Below are positions 28,920-37,202 of a stretch of 64,000 nt of DNA, in pieces. The DNA is from Nodosilinea sp. LEGE 06152 (GTDB taxonomy: Bacteria; Cyanobacteriota; Cyanobacteriia; Phormidesmidales; Phormidesmidaceae): assembly GCF_015207525.1 (NCBI RefSeq), contig NZ_JADEWR010000004.1, positions 225,801 to 289,800 on the forward strand, in the 5' to 3' direction. How positions within the stretch are numbered: the stretch's first letter is position 1; each line of letters begins with the position of its first letter. The notes under the pieces were generated by a model that saw only the letters and a list, made by a program, of their open reading frames with translations, was not told where the DNA came from and made no database searches. The translations under genes were made by a program, and so were the position numbers.

Positions 28920-30686
28920 CTACTCGACGGTTAACTCGTGGATATTCCATAGGGCACCACCCAGGGCCGTGTACTTGACCCCATTTACTCGGTTGCGCAC
29001 AGCGGTGAGCGATAGGTTGTTAATTAAATAGGTAAAGGGCAGGTACTCCTGGGTAAGCTTCTGGGTTTCTTTGTACAGTTCAAAGCGCTCCTCTTCATCA
29101 ATTACCTGGGCCGCTTGGACGTAGAGCTCGGCGATTCGTCGCTCCCAGTCGGCAGCCTGCCAGCCCTCTAGCGGGTCTTGGCCAGGGCCAGCGTTTTGGT
29201 TAAAGGCGTGGAGCGCCCCGTCGAGCAGCCAAACATTGGCACCGCCATTGGGTTCGGTGCCGCCGGTTAGGCCCAGCACTAGGGCTTCCCACTCCAGGCT
29301 ATCGGTGAGGCGATCGACTAGGGCATTAAACGCAAGGGGCTGAAAATCGACCTGAATGCCTAATTTAGACAAGTCGTTTTTGATCTGGGCTCCAATCGAT
29401 TCGCGAATTTTGTTGCCAGAGTTGGTAACGAGGGTAAAACGCACCCGGTTGCCTTCCCCATCTAGCAGCTGCCCAGCGCTGTTGTACTGAAAGCCGTTGG
29501 CCTGCAGCAGTTCTTTAGCCTTTTCAAGGTCGTAGTCGTAGGTGCGAATACCCATTTCAGGCGGGGCATAGAAGGGGCTGGGCACCGAAATTGGCGATGT
29601 CTGGGGCTGGCCGAGACCCTGAAAAATGTTGTTTACCATCGTCTGGCGATCGATGCCGTAGGAGATTGCCTGGCGAAAGGCCACGTTGTTAAACCAGGCC
29701 GATCGCACCGGGTTAACCAGAGGTTTGCCGTTGCGGCTGGCCCGGTTGAGGTTGAAGGCGAAGAAATTGGTACCCAGACCAGGGCCACCGTTGTAGATAG
29801 TAAAGTCGCCTCGTTCTTCTTCACGCTTTAGCAGCGAGAAAAAGTCGGGCTGTACGCTGTCCATATCCAGCCCGCCGGAGCGAAACTGAAAGAAGGAGGT
29901 ATCGGTAGAGCCGACAATTTGCCAGACAACCTGTTCAACATAGGGTTGGGGGTTGCCCTGGTCATCCTTCTGCCAGTAGTAGGGGTTGCGCTCAAAAATG
30001 ACCCGCTCTCCCGGCACATACTGGGCCAGCACGTAGGGGCCATTGCCCACAATTCTACGAGGCGGCGTATCGGTACCCCAGGTTGAGAGAAACAGCGGAT
30101 TGCCCTGGGCATCGAGGTTTTCGACCGTTGGCCGAAGAATATGGGCCGGAATAATTTCTAGCGACGTGTTGCCCAGCATGGGCGCGAAGGGCTCGGGCAG
30201 TGTAAAGCGCACCCGGCGATCGTCAACTTTGCTGACCTCAGGCAGCAGCCCCTGGGTGCCAATGCGAAACCCGTCGCGGCTGTTGGTCAGAATGGCTGGG
30301 TTAAACAGGGTGTCGTAGGTAAACACCACATCGTCAGCGGTCAGCGGTTCGCCATCGGACCAGCGCAGCCCCTCGCGCAGGGTAAACTCCAGCAGCTTGC
30401 CATCGTCAGAGATCTCCCAGCTTTCGGCCAGGGCGGGCACCGTTTCGCCGCTGATGCCATCGGTGGTGGTCAGGCCCTCAAAAGTAAAGCCAAAGATATT
30501 CGGCGACTCTTGACTGAGGGTGGGGTTGAAGGTTTTGGGGTCGCTGAGGGTGCTGAGCACCAGCCGGGGCACATCGGCACTCGCCTGGGCAAACCGGGTA
30601 GGGTTGCAGCCAGTGCTCACCAGACCGATCACCAGCGCCAGCACCAGCGCCAAGACTTGCCTACCTCTAGCCCAGGTGCCTGTCAT
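28920..30686 (-). CDS. ABC transporter substrate-binding lipoprotein, peptide/nickel class
   Basis: Solute-binding protein of 588 residues. The start at 30686 gives an ideal lipoprotein signal: a basic N-terminus, hydrophobic stretch ALVLALVIGLVST and lipobox cysteine in STGC. The mature part has the family-5 SBP marks, including LAESWEISDDGKLLEFTLREG followed by LRWSDGEPLTADDVVFTYD, and GNGPYVLAQY with ERNPYYW. Such proteins deliver peptides, opines or metals to Dpp/Opp-type importers. No permease or ATPase genes are adjacent, so it must work with components encoded elsewhere. An ATG at 30746 would add 20 residues ahead of the signal. Confidence 0.9.
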   Translation of the reverse strand: MTGTWARGRQVLALVLALVIGLVSTGCNPTRFAQASADVPRLVLSTLSDPKTFNPTLSQESPNIFGFTFEGLTTTDGISGETVPALAESWEISDDGKLLEFTLREGLRWSDGEPLTADDVVFTYDTLFNPAILTNSRDGFRIGTQGLLPEVSKVDDRRVRFTLPEPFAPMLGNTSLEIIPAHILRPTVENLDAQGNPLFLSTWGTDTPPRRIVGNGPYVLAQYVPGERVIFERNPYYWQKDDQGNPQPYVEQVVWQIVGSTDTSFFQFRSGGLDMDSVQPDFFSLLKREEERGDFTIYNGGPGLGTNFFAFNLNRASRNGKPLVNPVRSAWFNNVAFRQAISYGIDRQTMVNNIFQGLGQPQTSPISVPSPFYAPPEMGIRTYDYDLEKAKELLQANGFQYNSAGQLLDGEGNRVRFTLVTNSGNKIRESIGAQIKNDLSKLGIQVDFQPLAFNALVDRLTDSLEWEALVLGLTGGTEPNGGANVWLLDGALHAFNQNAGPGQDPLEGWQAADWERRIAELYVQAAQVIDEEERFELYKETQKLTQEYLPFTYLINNLSLTAVRNRVNGVKYTALGGALWNIHELTVE

Positions 30687-30877
30687 TAGCCAACGGTTGG
30701 TTGCCCCAGGTGCAATGGCCACAGTTGCGAGTCTCCTATCTGCCAAGACAATGCCTAAACACTATAGCGATTAACCCATAAAGATTGACATGCCGGGGCT
30801 TTGGCGCAGGAACAGTCGTAGGCCAAGTCTCTTTTCAGCGCTGAATCTGTCCCAGCGGAATTGTCTGGAGTTGAACC

Positions 30878-30893
30878 AGGGGCGATCGCCCCT
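30878..30893. repeat. HIP1-centred palindrome upstream of gvpF
   Basis: The 16-base perfect palindrome AGGGGCGATCGCCCCT sits 73 bases before gvpF. It contains the cyanobacterial HIP1 octamer at its centre. It might form a small hairpin in a transcript or be an operator. HIP1 is so common in this DNA that chance extension is also possible. Confidence 0.5.
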
Positions 30894-30965
30894 CTGTCAA
30901 AAACACCCAGGCTTTAGGGCACCCTAGAGGCGTTCCCCCATCCGACGCCTCCCAAGAGATAACCT

Positions 30966-31700
30966 ATGGCTGATCGCTACTATCTGTACGGTATTTTTCC
31001 GGCCCCTGGCCCCGCTGAGCTACCCCTAGATGGCTTAGATGAGCAAGCAGTGCAGGCTCAGCAGCTGGATAACTTTACCTTTCTTTATTCTCTTGCCTGC
31101 CAGAAACGCTATCTGTCGAGCCGCAAGAACCTGCTGGGCCACGAAAAAGTGCTGGAAGCTGCCATGGAGCAGGGCCACCGCACGCTGCTGCCGCTCCAGT
31201 TTGGGCTGATTGTCGACAGTTGGGAGCAGGTGCAGAACGATCTGGTCGCCCCCCATGCCGAGGACCTGGCGCAGCTGTTTCAGCGGCTCGATGGCTGCCG
31301 CGAGGTGAGCATTAAAGTGCAGTGGGAGCCATCGACAGAACTCGAAATGATGATGGCCGAAGACGGCACCCTGCGTGCCCAGCGCGACCAGTTGGAGGGC
31401 ACCCAGCTGGGCATGGAGCAGGTGATTTTTATCGGTCAGCAGATTGAAGCGGCGATGGAGGCGCGCAAGCAGGGCATTGTGGAGCAATTTCGCCAGGCTC
31501 TGACCCCGCTGGCCAAGGACGTGCTCGAGAACGCACCCCAGACCGATGTGATGATTTACAACGCGGCCTACCTGATTCCATGGGAGAGCGAAACCGAGTT
31601 TAGCCAGGCCGTCAATGCCATAGACGCTACCTTTGGCGATCGCCTGCGCATTCGCTACAACAACTTTACCGCCCCCTACAACTTCGCCCAGCTCAACTAG
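30966..31700 (+). CDS. gvpF: gas vesicle protein GvpF/GvpL
   Basis: Gas-vesicle accessory protein of 244 residues with the GvpL/GvpF fold. YYLYGIFPAP opens the N-terminal subdomain, HEKVLEAAMEQGHRTLLPLQFGLIVDSWEQV is the family core, and NAAYLIPWESETEFSQAVNAI and RIRYNNFTAPYNFAQL close the C-terminal subdomain. GvpF binds GvpA monomers and is found on the gas-facing side or at the nucleation stage. It is followed by gvpG after 12 bases. This pair is separated by about 4.4 kb from the gvpA operon and is on the opposite strand. Confidence 0.93.
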   Translation: MADRYYLYGIFPAPGPAELPLDGLDEQAVQAQQLDNFTFLYSLACQKRYLSSRKNLLGHEKVLEAAMEQGHRTLLPLQFGLIVDSWEQVQNDLVAPHAEDLAQLFQRLDGCREVSIKVQWEPSTELEMMMAEDGTLRAQRDQLEGTQLGMEQVIFIGQQIEAAMEARKQGIVEQFRQALTPLAKDVLENAPQTDVMIYNAAYLIPWESETEFSQAVNAIDATFGDRLRIRYNNFTAPYNFAQLN

Positions 31701-31712
31701 CTGTCACCCCCT

Positions 31713-31958
31713 ATGCTGCTAAAAGTTCTCTTTGCCCCCGTGCTCGGCCCCATTGAGGGGGTGAGCTGGGTGGCCAACAAACTCCTAGACCAGGCCGATG
31801 TGGCCACCAACGACCTTGAAAGTCTGAAAAAGCAGCTGCTCGCCCTTCAGCTCGCCTTTGATATGGGAGAGATTGCTGAAACAGACTTTGAAATTCAGGA
31901 AGAAGACATTCTCCTCGCCATCCAAGCCATTGAGGATGAAGAAGACGAAGATGAATGA
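31713..31958 (+). CDS. gvpG: gas vesicle protein GvpG
   Basis: Small accessory protein of 81 residues. The N-terminal hydrophobic helix (MLLKVLFAPVLGPIEGVSWVANKLLDQAD) and the helical middle (LESLKKQLLALQLAFDMGEIAETDFEIQEEDIL) match GvpG. The C-terminus is strongly acidic (EDEEDEDE). GvpG works with GvpF/L in the nucleation complex. It is cotranscribed with gvpF and ends a few bases before the tRNA-Gln gene on the other strand. Confidence 0.93.
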   Translation: MLLKVLFAPVLGPIEGVSWVANKLLDQADVATNDLESLKKQLLALQLAFDMGEIAETDFEIQEEDILLAIQAIEDEEDEDE

Positions 31959-31965
31959 CCTAAAA

Positions 31966-32037
31966 CTGGGGTGCTAGGATTCGAACCTAGGAATGCCGGG
32001 ACCAAAACCCGGTGCCTTACCGCTTGGCGACACCCCA
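31966..32037 (-). tRNA. tRNA-Gln (UUG)
   Basis: A 72-base cloverleaf read on the minus strand. The acceptor stem is TGGGGTG/CACCCCA with discriminator G. The anticodon stem CCGGG/CCCGG encloses the loop TTTTGGT, giving the anticodon TTG. The T arm has the GTTCGAATCC motif. No CCA is encoded. It lies immediately beyond gvpG and may also limit read-through from it. Confidence 0.96.
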
Positions 32038-32248
32038 TCGTTATCGCTTTGACAATATAGCAGGTCTAGCAGTACTACTGTCAAGGTGTCTGAGAAAACT
32101 TAGTGCCAGAACCTGCACTTTGCTACTGCACATGGTCTAAATGCATAGTCGGTGGCTGCGGGGCATAACTATGGAGCTGGCTCGCAACCGCCGTGCTAAA
32201 CATCGCGCTGTTCCCCCCAAACTCAGTGGTGGCAGCTATACCCATGGC

Positions 32249-33490
32249 TCAGGTGGTGTATTCGGCGTTGATTTTGACGTAGTCGTAGCTGAGGTCGCAG
32301 CCCCAGGCCTGTCCTTTGCCGGGGCCATCACCCATGCTGATGTGGATAGCCACGGTGTCGGTCTTCAGATATTCGCCCTGGGTGGCCGCCGTCAGGTAGG
32401 CGCTGGCGGCGGGGCGATCGAAGGCCAGGGGCTGACCGTGCTCCATCAGCAAAAAGTCACCCAGCTGCACCCGCAGGTCGCTCTGGTCGAAGGTGACCCC
32501 GGCTCGTCCGGCGGCGGCGGCAATGCGGCCCCAGTTGGGGTCGTGGCCAAAGATGGCCGACTTGACCAGGGACGAGCCGGCGATCGCGCGGGCGACCTGG
32601 TTGGCGGCCGCCGTGTTGGCCGCCCCGGTGACGGTGACCTCGATTAGACAGGTGGCCCCTTCGCCGTCGCGGGCGACCGCCTTGGCCAGGTGCTGGCAAA
32701 CGGCGGTGAGCATGGCCTCGAGTTGGTCGGCCTCGGCCCCTTCGTCGGTGATAGCGGGGGTGCGCGATGCACCATTGGCCAGGGCAATCAGGGTGTCGTT
32801 GGTGCTGGTGTCGCCGTCAACGGTGATCTGGTTGAAGCTGCGATCGGCGGCGCGGCGCAGCATGTCTTGCCACAGAGTGGGCGACACGGTGGCGTCGCAG
32901 GTAACAAAGGCCAGCATGGTAGCCATATTGGGGTGAATCATGCCAGAGCCCTTGGCAATGCCGCCAATGCGCACGGGGCGATCGTGGATGGTGGTTTCCA
33001 TCGCGACGGATTTAGGCACCAGGTCGGTGGTAATAATGGCTCTGGCGGCGGCCTCAGAGCCCTCCGACGACAGGCTTTTCACCAGATTAGGAACGCCCGC
33101 CTTGAGCTGATCCATCTTGATCCGCTGGCCAATTACCCCGGTGGAGGCAATTAGCACGGCCTCGGGAATCAGGTTGAGGGCAGACCCGACAGCAACAGCG
33201 CTCTCGATCGTATCGACCCAGCCCTGGTTGCCGGTGCAGGCGTTGGCCTGACCGGCATTGACCAGAATGGCGCGGGCGCTGGGGCGAGCCTCAAGCCGCT
33301 GGCGGCAGTAGTCAACACAGGCGGCACGCACATGGCTGGTAGTGAAAACCCCCGCGGCGATCGCCTCAGCATCTGAGTAAATCAGCGCCAGATCCGGCGC
33401 ACCGGAGGGTTTAAGCCCTGCTGCAATACCTGCCGCCTGAAATCCTTTGGGGGCCGTAATGCCACCCTCAACTAGCCGCCACTCTGCCAT
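32249..33490 (-). CDS. argJ: bifunctional ornithine acetyltransferase / N-acetylglutamate synthase
   Basis: Arginine biosynthesis enzyme of 413 residues that transfers acetyl from N-acetylornithine to glutamate, recycling the acetyl group. It is made as a precursor that self-cleaves before the catalytic threonine. T191 in KGSGMIHPNMATMLAFVTCDA is at the canonical site. Other conserved parts are VNAGQANACTGNQG, STGVIGQ, TTDLVPK and GHDPNWGRIAAAAGRAGV, and the C-terminus ends YVKINAEYTT. Length and order are normal. Confidence 0.96.
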   Translation of the reverse strand: MAEWRLVEGGITAPKGFQAAGIAAGLKPSGAPDLALIYSDAEAIAAGVFTTSHVRAACVDYCRQRLEARPSARAILVNAGQANACTGNQGWVDTIESAVAVGSALNLIPEAVLIASTGVIGQRIKMDQLKAGVPNLVKSLSSEGSEAAARAIITTDLVPKSVAMETTIHDRPVRIGGIAKGSGMIHPNMATMLAFVTCDATVSPTLWQDMLRRAADRSFNQITVDGDTSTNDTLIALANGASRTPAITDEGAEADQLEAMLTAVCQHLAKAVARDGEGATCLIEVTVTGAANTAAANQVARAIAGSSLVKSAIFGHDPNWGRIAAAAGRAGVTFDQSDLRVQLGDFLLMEHGQPLAFDRPAASAYLTAATQGEYLKTDTVAIHISMGDGPGKGQAWGCDLSYDYVKINAEYTT

Positions 33491-33570
33491 GCTGCTGTCA
33501 TCCCATAGGTATTGCCGGGGATTATACCAAGCTTCTGTGGGGATGCTGCTGGACGTTCAAACACCAAATT

Positions 33571-34044
33571 ATGCCCGCGATCGCCATCGTCAACTGTACA
33601 GAGCTTCAGCGGCAAACCATTGATCATCTGGTTGCAGAGAGCCTGCGGGAGGGCTTTCGGTTTGTGCAGCGGCTGGTTGAGGAGTATGACAGCGGCGTAA
33701 ACCGCTTTGATCAACCTGGTGAGGCATTGCTCACCGCCATCGTGCAGGGGACGATAGTCGGCGTTGGCGGTCTCAATCGCGACCCCTATTTCAACGACCC
33801 TAAGGTGGGCCGATTGCGGCATGTGTACGTTGAAGCTGCCTGGCGCAGGCACGGGGTAGGGCGGGTTTTGGTTACGGCCCTCATAGATGCAGCCCAGCCG
33901 CACTACCAGCTTTTAACCCTGCGCACGGATACCCCTGCCGCCGATGAGTTTTATCAAACTTTGGGCTTCAAAACTGAGCCTCACTGGACCCACACTACCC
34001 ACCATCTACAGCTCGGGAATGTGGGCGATTGCCCTGGGGAATAG
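33571..34044 (+). CDS. GNAT family N-acetyltransferase
   Basis: Protein of 157 residues with the acetyl-CoA binding fold. VGVGGLNRD gives strands 2 to 4, and RLRHVYVEAAWRRHGVGRVLV contains the pyrophosphate loop motif R-R-x-G-V-G. LTLRTDTPAADEFYQTLGFK is the C-terminal motif B with the FYxxLGF signature. The acceptor substrate is not predictable. It is divergent from argJ, whose start is only 80 bases away, so the two promoters must lie close together. Confidence 0.88.
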   Translation: MPAIAIVNCTELQRQTIDHLVAESLREGFRFVQRLVEEYDSGVNRFDQPGEALLTAIVQGTIVGVGGLNRDPYFNDPKVGRLRHVYVEAAWRRHGVGRVLVTALIDAAQPHYQLLTLRTDTPAADEFYQTLGFKTEPHWTHTTHHLQLGNVGDCPGE

Positions 34045-34078
34045 CCGTCCCTAGCCCCTTTGGAGCGGCTTCACCAAC

Positions 34079-34132
34079 GACTACGCTCAGGCCCTTCGAC
34101 TACGCTCAGGGACCGGCTATGGCTATGGCTAT
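34079..34132. repeat. tandem CGACTACGCTCAGG repeat with GGCTAT triplication
   Basis: The 14-mer CGACTACGCTCAGG occurs at 34079-34092 and again at 34097-34110, an 18-base period. Three copies of GGCTAT follow at 34115-34132. Related CCCTTCGACTACGCTCAGGGACC sequences are familiar as dispersed intergenic repeats in cyanobacteria and other bacteria. It lies between the convergent acetyltransferase and ferredoxin genes. Confidence 0.7.
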
Positions 34133-34199
34133 TGTCGAGTGCCGCGCTAGCGGCATGGCCGTTGCCCGCCTAGTGCTGTTAGCTAGCGTGATCGGGTCC

Positions 34200-34607
34200 T
34201 CAGGGCTCTACCGTAGAGGCGAGGGAATGCTCCAGAAAGGCAAACTCTTCGACGACCTGGCCGCCAATCAAGTGTTCTTGAATGATGCGCTCAATTACCG
34301 CTGGGGTGGCGCTGTGGTACCAGACGCCATCGGGGTAAACCAGCAGAATAGGGCCTTTGTGGCAAACCCGCAGGCAGTTGGCCTTAGTGCGAAAAACAGA
34401 GGTGGGGCGATCGGCCGTGGGCTGATCTAATCCCAGCTCCTTGAGGCGGTTCTTGAGATAGTCCCAAGCGACGATGCTCTCGGCTTTGTCGCAGCACTTC
34501 GGTTTGGTCTGGTCGGCACAGATCAATACATGGTGCTGAATCGTGTTGAGCGCCAGGGCATCCACACAAGCGGTCAGAGAGTCACAGGCGTCGGGGGTGT
34601 TACTCAT
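34200..34607 (-). CDS. thioredoxin-fold (2Fe-2S) ferredoxin
   Basis: Protein of 135 residues of the thioredoxin-like [2Fe-2S] ferredoxin family. Four candidate cluster ligands are C30, C38 (or C39), C78 and C82, in the pattern [14 protein letters not shown] ... [11 protein letters not shown]. The segment [17 protein letters not shown] is the family's C-terminal strand and loop. Expected to transfer electrons or serve as a cluster-bearing subunit; the partner is unknown. It overlaps the end of minE by 8 bases on the same strand, suggesting translation coupled to the cell-division operon. Confidence 0.88.
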   Translation of the reverse strand: MSNTPDACDSLTACVDALALNTIQHHVLICADQTKPKCCDKAESIVAWDYLKNRLKELGLDQPTADRPTSVFRTKANCLRVCHKGPILLVYPDGVWYHSATPAVIERIIQEHLIGGQVVEEFAFLEHSLASTVEP

Positions 34608-35085
34608 TGGGGATGACAGCAGGTTTTGTGGGGTCAGTGGACGCCTGTGATTCAGTAGGTGCTGGAGTTTCGGTGGGCACTGCGGATGGTTCGGTTCCTG
34701 AAGACGGTGTGTCAGGGGGTTCCGTTTCGGCAGATTCAGCGCTGGTAGCGGGAATCTCAGATACCGAGGCAGTTTCCGGCCCAGGGGAGGAAACCGCTTC
34801 GATCGCAGGCAGCTCCGGGCGCACCCGACGAATGGGCAGGTTGGCGATCAGCGCCGTCATGCGCTGGTCGCTTTCCAGGGTAAATTCTAGATGCTCCTGG
34901 TCCAGCTCGACGTAGCGAGAGACCACTTCGAGAATTTCCCGACGCATTTTTTCGACCACTTCGGGGGTGAGATCGGCGCGATCGTGGGCCAGCACGAACT
35001 GCAGCCGCTGCTTTACCTCAGCCCGGGGGGTAATGGTACGGCTGCGGTTAAACAGCTTATCGAGAAGTTCGCTTAGCATCGGCAC
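34600..35085 (-). CDS. minE: cell division topological factor MinE with long disordered tail
   Basis: MinE stimulates the MinD ATPase at the membrane and drives Min oscillation that keeps the Z-ring at mid-cell. Residues 1-90 are a normal MinE: membrane-targeting [12 protein letters not shown], anti-MinCD segment [19 protein letters not shown], and [16 protein letters not shown] with [14 protein letters not shown]. Then about 70 residues of P, T, S and E follow, which are absent from usual MinE of about 90-100 residues. Downstream of minD by 49 bases. The ATG at 35079 is an equally possible start. Confidence 0.95.
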   Translation of the reverse strand: MPMLSELLDKLFNRSRTITPRAEVKQRLQFVLAHDRADLTPEVVEKMRREILEVVSRYVELDQEHLEFTLESDQRMTALIANLPIRRVRPELPAIEAVSSPGPETASVSEIPATSAESAETEPPDTPSSGTEPSAVPTETPAPTESQASTDPTKPAVIPNE

Positions 35086-35134
35086 TGGCGGCTAGGTAGA
35101 AGTAACATCGAACACCGGGATTAGTTGAGAGAAC

Positions 35135-35932
35135 TTAGCCGCGAAAAAAGCGGCGCAGGCGACTAAATAAGTCGTCGTGGGTAGCGTTGAGGTCAATGAG
35201 GGGTACCTCTTCGCCCAGCAGGCGGCGGGCCACGTTATTAAAGGCGACCCCGGCCAGGGAGAGCTGTTTGTCGAGCACCAGGGGTTCGCCCCGGTTCGAC
35301 GACACAATCACCCGCTCGTCGTCGGGCACCACCCCCAGCAGGGGCACAGCGAGAATATCGAGCACATCGCGCACCGACATCATCTGGTCTTCCTGCACCA
35401 TTTTGGGCTTGATGCGGTTGATCAGCAGCTTGGTGAATTTCACGTCATTGGCTTCGAGTAGGCCAATGACCCGGTCGGCGTCGCGCACGGCAGAAATTTC
35501 GGGGGTGGTGACGACGATCGCTTCTTTGGCGGGAGCGATCGCATTTTGAAAGCCCATCTCGATGCCCGCCGGACAGTCGATCAAAATAAAGTCGTTGCTG
35601 GGGGCCAGACCCGCCACCAACTCTTTCATTTGGCTGGGGGTAATGGCTTCCTTGTTGCGGTTTTGAGCCGCTGCCAGCAGCCCCAGGGTGGGCTGGCGCT
35701 TGTCTTTAACCAGGGCTTTTTCCACTGTGCAGTCGCCCGCCAGTACGTCGAGGGCTGTGTAGACAATGCGATTTTCTAAGCCCAGCAGCAGGTCGAGGTT
35801 GCGCAGGCCAAAGTCGGCATCGACGACGGCGACCCGCTGATTGCGCTGGGCCAGGGCCATACCCAGGTTGGCGGTGCAGGTGCTCTTGCCGACGCCCCCT
35901 TTGCCCGAGGTCATTACGATAATGCGAGTCAT
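35135..35932 (-). CDS. minD: septum site-determining ATPase MinD
   Basis: ParA-like ATPase of 265 residues that binds the membrane with ATP and recruits MinC and MinE. The deviant Walker A motif GKGGVGKST lies at about residues 10-18, preceded by RIIVMTS. DADFGLRNLD, FILIDCPAGIE and TTPEISAVRDADRV are family hallmarks. The C-terminus (LFSRLRRFFRG) is the amphipathic membrane-targeting helix. The ATG at 35932 fits conserved MinD starts better than 35944. Between minC and minE in the operon. Confidence 0.97.
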   Translation of the reverse strand: MTRIIVMTSGKGGVGKSTCTANLGMALAQRNQRVAVVDADFGLRNLDLLLGLENRIVYTALDVLAGDCTVEKALVKDKRQPTLGLLAAAQNRNKEAITPSQMKELVAGLAPSNDFILIDCPAGIEMGFQNAIAPAKEAIVVTTPEISAVRDADRVIGLLEANDVKFTKLLINRIKPKMVQEDQMMSVRDVLDILAVPLLGVVPDDERVIVSSNRGEPLVLDKQLSLAGVAFNNVARRLLGEEVPLIDLNATHDDLFSRLRRFFRG

Positions 35933-36140
35933 GGACGAACCCAACTTTCCTTAAGGAACCAACTACCCGACTAAAACAACCGTTAATAATACGCTATGGG
36001 TGCAAGCTAAGGACTGTGAACTTAGTCGATCGATAAGGTGCAGGGTATAGGCTATGGGGCTCAAGGACTGCCGTGAACCCTATACCCTATACTCTGCACC
36101 CCTTTGACCTATCACCTTTAGCTTGGCAGACTCCATAAAC

Positions 36141-37103
36141 CTAAAACCCATCAGTCGGCTGTGCCCCCTGCCCCAGGGTGGCGTCGAAGTTTTGGCGGGC
36201 AAAGGCCTGGGCCTGGGCAATGCGAATGCCGTTGTTACCCACGTAGGCCACCTCGGGCAGGTAGTCGGCGCTGGGGCTATCGGGGGCGCGGGCGACCAGG
36301 TCGGCCAGGCGCAGCTGGGTAGGCTGCATCTGTAGGGCCATAATGTAGCGATCGCGATCGCCCCCAAACCCCGCATGGGCAATGCCCCGCAGCCGCCCCC
36401 AAACGAGAATGTCACCCTCCGCCACCAGCGAGCTGCCGGGGTTGACATCGCCCAGCACAATGATCGTACCGGGATGGCGAATTTCAACCCCCGATCGCAC
36501 CGTAGTTTGCAGGTATAGGGGTTCGGCCAGGGGCTTGCCCGGAGCTGGGGGCGACTGCACCAGGGTATCTACGGTCTCCAGCTGATCGACCGAGTAGCCA
36601 GCGGTGACAGCGGCTATGGCCGTCTGGCGGCGGCTGGTGACTACCCGTTTGAGGGTGAGCTGGGCGGCGGCGAGCACCTCCTCTAGCGCCTGGAGCTGGC
36701 GGGCATCGAGCAGGCGATCGCGGGCGGCCAGATGCACGACCGTATTGGGTTGCCAAAAGGGTTCACCAACCTTCAGCCGCTGCTTGAAGTGCTGCAACAG
36801 CTCCCCCCAAACCAGGGCACCTCCTTCCGCCTCGCTCTGAGGCCCGTTGGGCATCAGCAGCACCAGATGATCGCCCTCATTGCGCAGCCGCAGCTGGGTA
36901 CGAGGGTCAATGGGTGGCACTGGCTGGGGTGGCTCGGTAGGGGTTGATGGCTCGGGAGCAGACACCTCCGGCGCGGGGGTAGACGCGTCGATAGGGGTAT
37001 CGGTACTGGGGTCGATGGCCGAATCGGTTACGGCAGCTGAGTCGTCGGAAGCCATAGGTGCCAGCAGGGGATGAGAAGACCGGGGCAAGCGCGGTGCTGC
37101 CAT
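36141..37103 (-). CDS. minC: septum site-determining protein MinC
   Basis: FtsZ-assembly inhibitor of up to 320 residues. The C-terminal MinC_C beta-helix is clear (VRSGVEIRHPGTIIVLGDVNPGS followed by LVAEGDILVWGRLRGIAHAG; later IMALQMQPTQLRLADLVARAP). The N-terminal domain that acts on FtsZ is present in residues 80-190. The first 70 residues are a low-complexity stretch rich in D, S, T and P. An alternative ATG at 37055 removes 16 residues, and the true start is unresolved. First gene of minCDE. Its upstream region is divergent from the 6S RNA-like gene. Confidence 0.93.
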   Translation of the reverse strand: MAAPRLPRSSHPLLAPMASDDSAAVTDSAIDPSTDTPIDASTPAPEVSAPEPSTPTEPPQPVPPIDPRTQLRLRNEGDHLVLLMPNGPQSEAEGGALVWGELLQHFKQRLKVGEPFWQPNTVVHLAARDRLLDARQLQALEEVLAAAQLTLKRVVTSRRQTAIAAVTAGYSVDQLETVDTLVQSPPAPGKPLAEPLYLQTTVRSGVEIRHPGTIIVLGDVNPGSSLVAEGDILVWGRLRGIAHAGFGGDRDRYIMALQMQPTQLRLADLVARAPDSPSADYLPEVAYVGNNGIRIAQAQAFARQNFDATLGQGAQPTDGF

Positions 37104-37165
37104 ATTAGATCACTGCGGCGGGGATGACAGGTCAAATAACCCATTCAAGAAGGTCGGGTTTCCCC

Positions 37166-37196
37166 TTGCGGTTTACCCCAGGCTATTGGTTATAGT
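37166..37196 (+). promoter_or_regulatory. sigma-70-type promoter for the 6S-like RNA
   Basis: A TTGCGG hexamer at 37166-37171 and a TATAGT hexamer at 37191-37196, separated by 19 bases, precede the RNA. The -10 box is strong and the spacing slightly long. A start near 37203 would place the first base just before the closing stem of the RNA. Confidence 0.65.
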
Positions 37197-37202
37197 GAAT
37201 GA

